A DNA stretch of 19,199 bases, from NCBI GenBank assembly GCA_903837025.1, contig CAILTC010000478.1:1-19199 (forward strand), in the 5' to 3' direction. The notes under the pieces are model-generated. The model ran no database searches. It had not been told where the DNA came from and worked only from the letters and a program-made list of their open reading frames with translations. The position numbers were made by a program, and so were the translations under genes. Below are positions 13,946 through 19,199 of this stretch, piece by piece. Numbering within the stretch: position 1 is the stretch's first letter; the number at the start of each line of letters is the position of its first letter. The DNA is from an uncultured Bacteroidota bacterium (lineage in GTDB: Bacteria; Bacteroidota; Bacteroidia; Flavobacteriales; Flavobacteriaceae).

Positions 13946-15176
13946 GCGCCAAATTTTTCAATTCGTTGATAAAAGCATTCAAATGTTGCACCTCGACATG
14001 GTCCATAAGTACGATTTTGTACCATTTATTATTTTCATTATGTTGCTCGGGAACCAAATCATATTTCTTGGCAATTTCCTCCGGAATATATTCGGAATGA
14101 ATGGTCACAATATTCATGAACGGTTCGCGGAAATAGTTAATTTTCAATTCGTCTAGTTCGTTGCACAAAAACTGAGTTCGCATTTGCAAAACGCTCACTT
14201 TTTCGAACCAGCCATAAGGGCCATAGGTAAACAAAATCATCCAAACTGCCACGGCATTTGCGCCAGAACGACTTCCGCAAAGTGTCAGATCCATTCCTTC
14301 GACGTAACCAGCTTCTTTTGTATAAACATTTTCGATTAGGCCTTTACGGCAAATGAAAACGCCAGTTCCATAAGGTGATTGTAGCATTTTATGCGCATCG
14401 ATTGTGATGGAACTTATCTTTGGATTACTGAAATTCAGGATCGATTTCTGGTTGCTAAACGGATAAACAAAACCGCCGTAAGCCCCGTCAATATGGAGTT
14501 TGTATTCTAAATTATGTTTTTCTAAAACTTGGGTATAGTCTTCGGGATTGTCAACAGAGCCGAACATGGTGGTCCCCATATTGGCAACAGCAATAAAATA
14601 TTTTTTACCGTTTTGTTTTGCCTGAATAATTATTTGTTCTAATACTGTTTTGTCGATTGCTCTATTTTCGAAAGCAACGGGGATTTTCAACCAATCGAGC
14701 ATTAAAACATTGGCTGCTTTCGGGATTGAATAATGGGTATCTTCCGAAGCTACAATGGCGATTTCGTCTAGTTTTGCTTTCTTTTGATACATGAAAAAGT
14801 TGCGATACATCCAGATCGCTTGAATGTTGGCTTCGGTTCCGCCGGGCGAAATATAGCCGTCAATAGAATCGGGTTGGGCTTTGAAAATATCAACAGCAAT
14901 TACGTTCAAAACTTCACGCTCTATTTCCTGTGTTCCTTTGAAGGCGCTTTCGGAAGTTCCCAAAGTATGGCAACCAATATGATTAGGGTTTGCCACATAC
15001 GTTTGCAAAGTTGGCGCATCTTTTAGAAAAGGCGCATCGTCATAAAATACTTTTCCATCTAGTTTTGAAGCTGGATACCCCAGAGAAGCATCTTTAGAAA
15101 AATTCACGTTTTCGTCTAATGCTTTTTGTATTGTATTTTTTCGTTCTTCTTGCGTTAGTTTTTTCCAGTAAATCAT
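13938..15176 (-). CDS. PLP-dependent group II amino-acid decarboxylase
   Basis: This 412-residue protein belongs to the glutamate/tyrosine/histidine decarboxylase superfamily (fold type I). Landmarks are YISPGGTEANIQAIW (108-122), His148 in SEDTHYS (stacks on the cofactor), HIDGAYGGF with Asp230 (binds the pyridine nitrogen), and SITIDAHKMLQSPYG with Lys263 forming the Schiff base. GSRSGANAVAVW is also conserved. The substrate cannot be decided from motifs; glutamate, aspartate, histidine and tyrosine are all possible. The ATG at 15176 follows an A/T-rich leader of about 60 nt from a -7 element. The gene is followed by the folate cyclo-ligase with an 8-nt overlap and preceded by the AstE-like deacylase gene. 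Confidence 0.92.
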   Translation of the reverse strand: MIYWKKLTQEERKNTIQKALDENVNFSKDASLGYPASKLDGKVFYDDAPFLKDAPTLQTYVANPNHIGCHTLGTSESAFKGTQEIEREVLNVIAVDIFKAQPDSIDGYISPGGTEANIQAIWMYRNFFMYQKKAKLDEIAIVASEDTHYSIPKAANVLMLDWLKIPVAFENRAIDKTVLEQIIIQAKQNGKKYFIAVANMGTTMFGSVDNPEDYTQVLEKHNLEYKLHIDGAYGGFVYPFSNQKSILNFSNPKISSITIDAHKMLQSPYGTGVFICRKGLIENVYTKEAGYVEGMDLTLCGSRSGANAVAVWMILFTYGPYGWFEKVSVLQMRTQFLCNELDELKINYFREPFMNIVTIHSEYIPEEIAKKYDLVPEQHNENNKWYKIVLMDHVEVQHLNAFINELKNLAHA

Positions 15177-15243
15177 TGCTAATTTTTTTTAGGTTTTTGA
15201 ATGCAAAAGTTTCAAGAAATTGTTTTTTCGAGAACCAAGATTA

Positions 15244-15251
15244 CAAAGGTA
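15244..15251 (-). promoter_or_regulatory. -7 promoter element of the decarboxylase operon
   Basis: On the minus strand, 15251-15244 reads TACCTTTG, an exact TAnnTTTG match, about 68 nt upstream of the ATG. No TTTG is found at the -33 distance. Confidence 0.5.
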
Positions 15252-15274
15252 ATTCTTATAATTTGAATTTTTGT

Positions 15275-16255
15275 TTATTCTTTATTGCTTATTAAATTTG
15301 AAATATGATAAATCGCATCGCCTTGATACACAATGGGCGAATGATTGGCATTGATTATATAACCATCGTTTGGCGCTTTTACTTTTTGTTCAAATTTTCC
15401 AAAAGGATCCGTAATTGTAGCAAGCAAAGTCCCCTTTTTTACATAACTGCCAATGGTGTTGCAATCATGTAATAATCCAGAAGATTTGGCTCTGATCCAG
15501 CGTGATTTTTCGATATAAATGGAGGATGAATTTTGTTCTTTGGTACTGTGTTTTGGGTCTAACATATTAAGATGCGACAATAATCGTTTGGCACCATTTA
15601 CGCCATCATCAGCAATTGAAATGTTGATGTCAAGTGATTTACCACCTTCAAAAAGCAACATTTTTACCTTTAATTTTTCGCTCGAATTCCGAAAAGAACC
15701 AGCGATATTTTTCGAATACAAAGTAAAAGGTGCATTAAAAACATCGGCTAGAACTTTTAATTCAGCATCATTTTGAACCAACCGAATTTGCGAGGCATTG
15801 AATCTGCTGGCGCCACCGGAATGAAAATCGACAGCGTAATTTACAATTGGCATGATTTCGGTTAGAATATGAAAAGCAAACCTACTGGCCAAAGACCCTT
15901 TTTTGCTTCCCGGAAACACCCGATTTAAATCTCTTCCGTCCGGAAATTCTCTTGATCTATTCACAAAACCAAACATGTTGATGATAGGAATGCAAATGAT
16001 GGTACCTGTTTTTGGCTTGTTGATTTTTTTGGCAATAAGCTGACGGACAATTTCAACACCATTTATTTCGTCACCGTGAATTCCAGCCGAAAAGAGCACA
16101 ACAGGACCTTCGATTTTAGAACGTTGAACAATAATCGGAATTTTGAGTTTTGTGGTATTATGTAATTTGGCAATTTCCATATAAATGGTTTTGCTTTCGC
16201 CAGGCAAAATGGCTTCGCCTAATATCGTGATTTGTTTTTGCGGATTCTTTGTCAT
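15275..16255 (-). CDS. AstE/AspA-family zinc deacylase (succinylglutamate desuccinylase/aspartoacylase-like)
   Basis: This 326-residue protein has the M14-like zinc deacylase core. The ligands His60 and Glu63 are in SAGIHGDEINGVEIV, the substrate-binding motif is GRDLNRVFPG (107-116), and the third ligand His145 is in AVDFHSGG. A probable catalytic Glu lies in KMLLFEGGKS (about 218). The C-terminal region (about 250-326) is a lipoyl/barrel-like domain with KKGTLLATITDPFG and DGYIINANHSPIVYQGDAIYHI. Such proteins hydrolyse N-acyl amino acids or amide bonds; in related bacteria they are often found near RimK-type ligases, which is not the case here. It is probably cytoplasmic. It is divergent from uvrC and may have a separate promoter that I cannot define well. 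Confidence 0.9.
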   Translation of the reverse strand: MTKNPQKQITILGEAILPGESKTIYMEIAKLHNTTKLKIPIIVQRSKIEGPVVLFSAGIHGDEINGVEIVRQLIAKKINKPKTGTIICIPIINMFGFVNRSREFPDGRDLNRVFPGSKKGSLASRFAFHILTEIMPIVNYAVDFHSGGASRFNASQIRLVQNDAELKVLADVFNAPFTLYSKNIAGSFRNSSEKLKVKMLLFEGGKSLDINISIADDGVNGAKRLLSHLNMLDPKHSTKEQNSSSIYIEKSRWIRAKSSGLLHDCNTIGSYVKKGTLLATITDPFGKFEQKVKAPNDGYIINANHSPIVYQGDAIYHISNLISNKE

Positions 16256-16309
16256 AAAAAATAGAAAACATAAAAGTAACGCTATTTACTAATTTGGCCT
16301 ACTTTTTAT

Positions 16310-16322
16310 ACAAACTGTTTGT
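16310..16322. promoter_or_regulatory. Small inverted repeat between the divergent deacylase and uvrC genes
   Basis: ACAAAC-T-GTTTGT is a perfect 6-bp-arm palindrome with a one-base centre, 22 nt upstream of the uvrC -33 element. It could be an operator for either gene; no regulator is evident nearby. Confidence 0.35.
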
Positions 16323-16344
16323 CAAAACAAATTGGAAAGTGTAA

Positions 16345-16375
16345 TTTGTAATTAGGAATTTTCAGGCTAACTTTG
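16345..16375 (+). promoter_or_regulatory. uvrC promoter (full consensus)
   Basis: TTTG at 16345-16348, a 19-nt spacer, then TAACTTTG at 16368-16375 exactly match the phylum consensus. The ATG starts at 16380, 4 nt after the element, predicting a leaderless or near-leaderless mRNA. Confidence 0.85.
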
Positions 16376-16379
16376 TTTT

Positions 16380-18181
16380 ATGAATAAACCCTCACTCGAA
16401 CTTCAAATTCAGACCTTGCCAGACGGTCCCGGCGTGTATCAATATTATGATAAGGAAGGGAAAATTTTGTATGTGGGCAAAGCCAAAAATTTAAAAAAGA
16501 GAGTTTCTTCGTATTTTAATAAAATTCATGATGCGGCCAAAACCAATGTGCTGGTCAAGAAAATTGTTACTATAAAACACATCGTTGTTCCTACCGAAAC
16601 CGATGCACTTTTGCTAGAAAACAACCTTATAAAAACGCTGCAGCCCCGCTATAATGTCCTGCTGCGTGACGACAAAAGTTATCCTTGGCTTTGCATTAAA
16701 AAAGAACCTTTTTCCAGGATATTTTCGACCCGAAGAATGATCAAAGATGGTTCGGAATATTTTGGTCCTTACACGAGTTTCAAAACGGTGAGTACAATTT
16801 TAGAATTAATTCGGGAATTGTATCCGCTGCGGACGTGCAATTTCGATTTGAATAAATCGAATATCGAAAGCAACAAATTCAAGGTGTGTCTCGAATATCA
16901 TATTGGCAATTGTAAAGGACCTTGTGAAGGTTTGGAATCTTTAGAAAATTACCAGAAACAAGTGGATGCTATTCGCGAAATTTTGAAAGGGAATTTCAAG
17001 GAAAGTATGAAAGATTTTAGAAAAGTAATGACCGATTTAGCTCGGGATATGCACTTTGAAGAAGCTCAAAAAATAAAAGAGAAAATAGAAATTCTCGAGA
17101 ATTACCAATCGCGTTCGACAATCGTGAATCCAAAAATCACCAATATCGATGTGTTTTCGATTGTTTCTGACGAAAGTTCGACATGTGTAAATTTCCTGCA
17201 AATTTCCACGGTTCGATAATTCGTTCGCACACGATGGAAATCAAAAAGAAACTCGACGAATCCGATGCTGAATTATTAGAATTGGCGATAATCGAACTTC
17301 GGGAGCGTTTTCAGTTAGTATCTAAAGAAATAATTGTGCCGTTTGAAGTTGATTTGGGCGAAAACTTAAAAGTTACCGTTCCGCAATTAGGCGACAAAAA
17401 GCAGATTTTAGATTTGTCTATTCGCAACGCCAAGTTTTACCGAATCGAACAATTAAAACAACTGCAAATTGTAGATCCCGAAAGGCATTCGAACCGGATT
17501 ATGGCACAAATGCAAAAAGATTTGCGATTGCCAGTAGAGCCGCGACATATAGAATGTTTTGATAATTCGAACATTCAAGGGACCAATCCTGTGGCGGCTT
17601 GCGTGGTTTTTAAGGACGGGAAACCCAGCAAAAAAGACTATCGCCATTTTAATATAAAAACCGTCGAAGGGCCTGATGATTTTGCTTCGATGACCGAAGT
17701 TGTGTATCGCCGTTACAAACGATTATTAGACGAAAATGAGCCTTTGCCACAGCTTATTATTATTGATGGTGGAAAAGGGCAATTGTCATCGGCATTGAAA
17801 AGTATTGATGAATTAGGTTTGCGCGGAAAAATTGCCATCATTGGCATTGCAAAAAGATTGGAAGAATTATTTTATCCGGGTGATTCTATTCCGTTGTATT
17901 TAGATAAAAAATCGGAAACACTGAAGGTGATTCAGCAATTGCGAAACGAAGCGCACCGTTTTGGGATTACTTTTCACAGAGATAAAAGAAGTAAATCGGC
18001 ACTCAATTCTTCGATTGAAAGCATTCCGGGAATAGGCGAAAAAACGATGTTGACTCTAATTCAACATTTTAAAAGTGTCAAAAGATTAAAATTGGCCACC
18101 GAAAAAGAAATTTCGGATGTTATTGGAGTATCAAAAGCCAAAAAAATTACCGACTTTTACAAAACCAATAACGAGTCCTAA
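16380..18181 (+). pseudogene. uvrC: UvrC excinuclease subunit, frameshifted near 17206
   Basis: UvrC makes both incisions in UvrABC nucleotide excision repair. The gene is split into 16380-17219 (279 codons) and a second reading frame that continues the protein from His at 17207 to 18181. Restoring one C in TTTCCACGG (17203-17211) joins them as QIS-HGSIIRSHT, a single protein of about 600 residues, normal for UvrC. The first part has the GIY-YIG nuclease (GVY 18-20, YVGK 31-34, Arg41, Glu80) and the UVR motif (about 215-240). The second part has the RNase H-like nuclease (CFDNSNIQG, IIDGGKGQ, EAHRFGITFHR) and helix-hairpin-helix repeats (SIPGIGEKT, VIGVSKAKK). No other damage is seen, so the break is either recent or a sequencing error. 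As given, the first product ends inside the UvrC core and lacks the second nuclease. Confidence 0.92.
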
Positions 18182-19199
18182 TGAAAAAAATACTGTTGTT
18201 TCTTTTTCTGTTTTTTACTTTGTTTGCATCGTATTCCCAAGACGTTGTAAAAAGACCCAAAATTGGACTGGTTCTTAGTGGTGGAGGTGCGAAAGGATTT
18301 GCACATATTGGTGTTCTAAAAGTATTAGAACAAGCAGGAATCAAAATAGATTATATTGGCGGAACAAGTATGGGTGCGGTTGTTGGCGGACTTTATGCCA
18401 CGGGATATAGTGCCAATCAAATTGATTCTATTTTTAAAACTACCAATTTCGACAAGTTACTGCAAGATTTTATTCCTCGCTCGTCCAAGAATTTTTATGA
18501 AAAACGCAATGATGAATTGTATGCTGTCGTTTTGCCTTTTAATAAATTCAAAATAGGAATTCCTGAGGCCTTATCAAAAGGGATGTATAATTATAATTTA
18601 TTGAGTTCGCTCACCAGAAATGTAAGACACAGCAGAGATTTTAATAAATTGAAAATTCCGTTTTTATGTATTGCAACAAATATTGAAACAGGAGATGAAG
18701 TTATTCTAAACAAAGGTAATTTGGCTCAGGATATGATCGCGAGTTCTGCATTTCCCTCTTTGTTTTCGCCTATAGAAATAGATGGAAAACTATTGATAGA
18801 TGGAGGTGTGGCTAATAATTATCCCATAGAAGCGGTACGGAAAATGGGTGCTGATATTATTATTGGTGTTGATGTTCAGGATGGTTTATTGAGCAGAAAG
18901 GATCTCAAAGAAGCTACAAAAATATTGGGTCAAATATCCGCTCTTCAAACAATTGAAAAGATGAAGGAGAAAATTGTAGATACGGATATTTACATCAAAC
19001 CAGACATCAAAGAATACGGAGTAATTTCATTTGATAAAGGGCAAGAGATTATTCGAAAAGGAGAAGAGGCCGCTTTTGCAGTTTATGAACAGTTAAAGCC
19101 ACTTGGGAATATAGAAGGATATGTAAAGAATAATTTGAAAGTATCCGCTGATAGTCTTGAAATAAAATGTATCAACATCAATAGTTTAAAAAATTATAC
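18181..19199 (+). CDS. Patatin-like phospholipase, probably with C-terminal POTRA/outer-membrane barrel (partial)
   Basis: The open frame of 339 codons runs off the right edge. It starts with a signal peptide (MKKILLFLFLFFTLFASYSQ). The patatin domain follows: oxyanion-hole motif SGGGAKGFAHIG (33-44), nucleophile elbow GTSMG with Ser63, and Asp207 in LLIDGGVANNYP, giving the Ser-Asp dyad. From about residue 310 (LGNIEGYVKNNLKVSADSL) the sequence looks like the start of a POTRA-type domain. That points to the PlpD-like type in which patatin is fused to an Omp85-family barrel, as is usual in this phylum; the barrel itself is outside the window. The likely role is lipid hydrolysis at the outer membrane. 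Its ATG overlaps the uvrC stop codon (TAATG), so its translation is probably coupled to uvrC. Confidence 0.92.
   Translation, partial: MKKILLFLFLFFTLFASYSQDVVKRPKIGLVLSGGGAKGFAHIGVLKVLEQAGIKIDYIGGTSMGAVVGGLYATGYSANQIDSIFKTTNFDKLLQDFIPRSSKNFYEKRNDELYAVVLPFNKFKIGIPEALSKGMYNYNLLSSLTRNVRHSRDFNKLKIPFLCIATNIETGDEVILNKGNLAQDMIASSAFPSLFSPIEIDGKLLIDGGVANNYPIEAVRKMGADIIIGVDVQDGLLSRKDLKEATKILGQISALQTIEKMKEKIVDTDIYIKPDIKEYGVISFDKGQEIIRKGEEAAFAVYEQLKPLGNIEGYVKNNLKVSADSLEIKCININSLKNY

Noticed and set aside
17199..17211. Programmed -1 ribosomal frameshift in uvrC
   Set aside because: AAATTTC at 17200-17206 resembles a slippery heptamer, but in the zero frame it is split AA-ATT-TC and not A-AAT-TTC. UvrC is not known to use frameshifting, and no stimulatory stem is evident. 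A lost base fits better.
1..19199. CRISPR array, prophage, restriction or toxin-antitoxin system
   Set aside because: No regularly spaced direct repeats, phage structural genes, methylase or nuclease pairs, or small toxin-antitoxin pairs were found on reading both strands.

Overview
The window looks like the chromosome of a Flavobacterium-type member of the Bacteroidota. It is AT-rich, genes usually lack a strong Shine-Dalgarno sequence, and the phylum's promoter (TTTG around -33, TAnnTTTG around -7) can be read in front of many genes. The proteins (UvrC, Prs, L25, a GH53/GH2 pair, patatin) have flavobacterial character. The identification rests on pattern recognition; no database search was run.

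Layout. The left end (1-2000, minus strand) is a housekeeping block: prs, then rplY (L25/Ctc), then the first nine codons of what is probably pth. At 2028-2264 there is a tRNA-Leu(CAA) on the plus strand with its own promoter, a structured leader and a terminator. From 2375 to 5946 lies a two-gene plus-strand operon, a lipoprotein GH53 endo-beta-1,4-galactanase and a secreted GH2 beta-galactosidase, ending in a strong terminator. Together they would cut pectic galactan or arabinogalactan and release galactose. No SusC/SusD pair or dedicated sensor is adjacent.

From 6216 to 9822, all on the minus strand, lie a umuC-umuD translesion-polymerase operon (polymerase gene first), a FrnE-like DsbA-family oxidoreductase with an extra C-terminal CX4C motif, and an AraC-type regulator. 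A divergent plus-strand gene at 10009 encodes a small secreted two-repeat beta-sandwich protein of unknown function. From 10679 to 12990 an MBOAT acyltransferase gene and an SGNH-like membrane-anchored partner overlap (TAATG); this pairing is typical of O-acetylation of an exported polysaccharide. From 13382 to 16255 come 5-formyltetrahydrofolate cyclo-ligase, a PLP-dependent group II decarboxylase and an AstE/AspA-type zinc deacylase. At the right end, plus strand, are uvrC, broken by a single-base frameshift, and a patatin-like phospholipase that runs off the window.

The most useful regulatory observations concern promoters. A 6-bp-arm inverted repeat straddles the -7 element and touches the start codon of umuC, and is a good candidate for the DNA-damage operator of that operon. 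Three genes (pth, umuC, uvrC) share the layout TAnnTTTG, then exactly 4 nt, then ATG, which predicts leaderless or nearly leaderless mRNAs. Several intergenic spaces hold hairpins that look like old dispersed repeats. I see no phage, insertion sequence, CRISPR array or clearly new defence system here.
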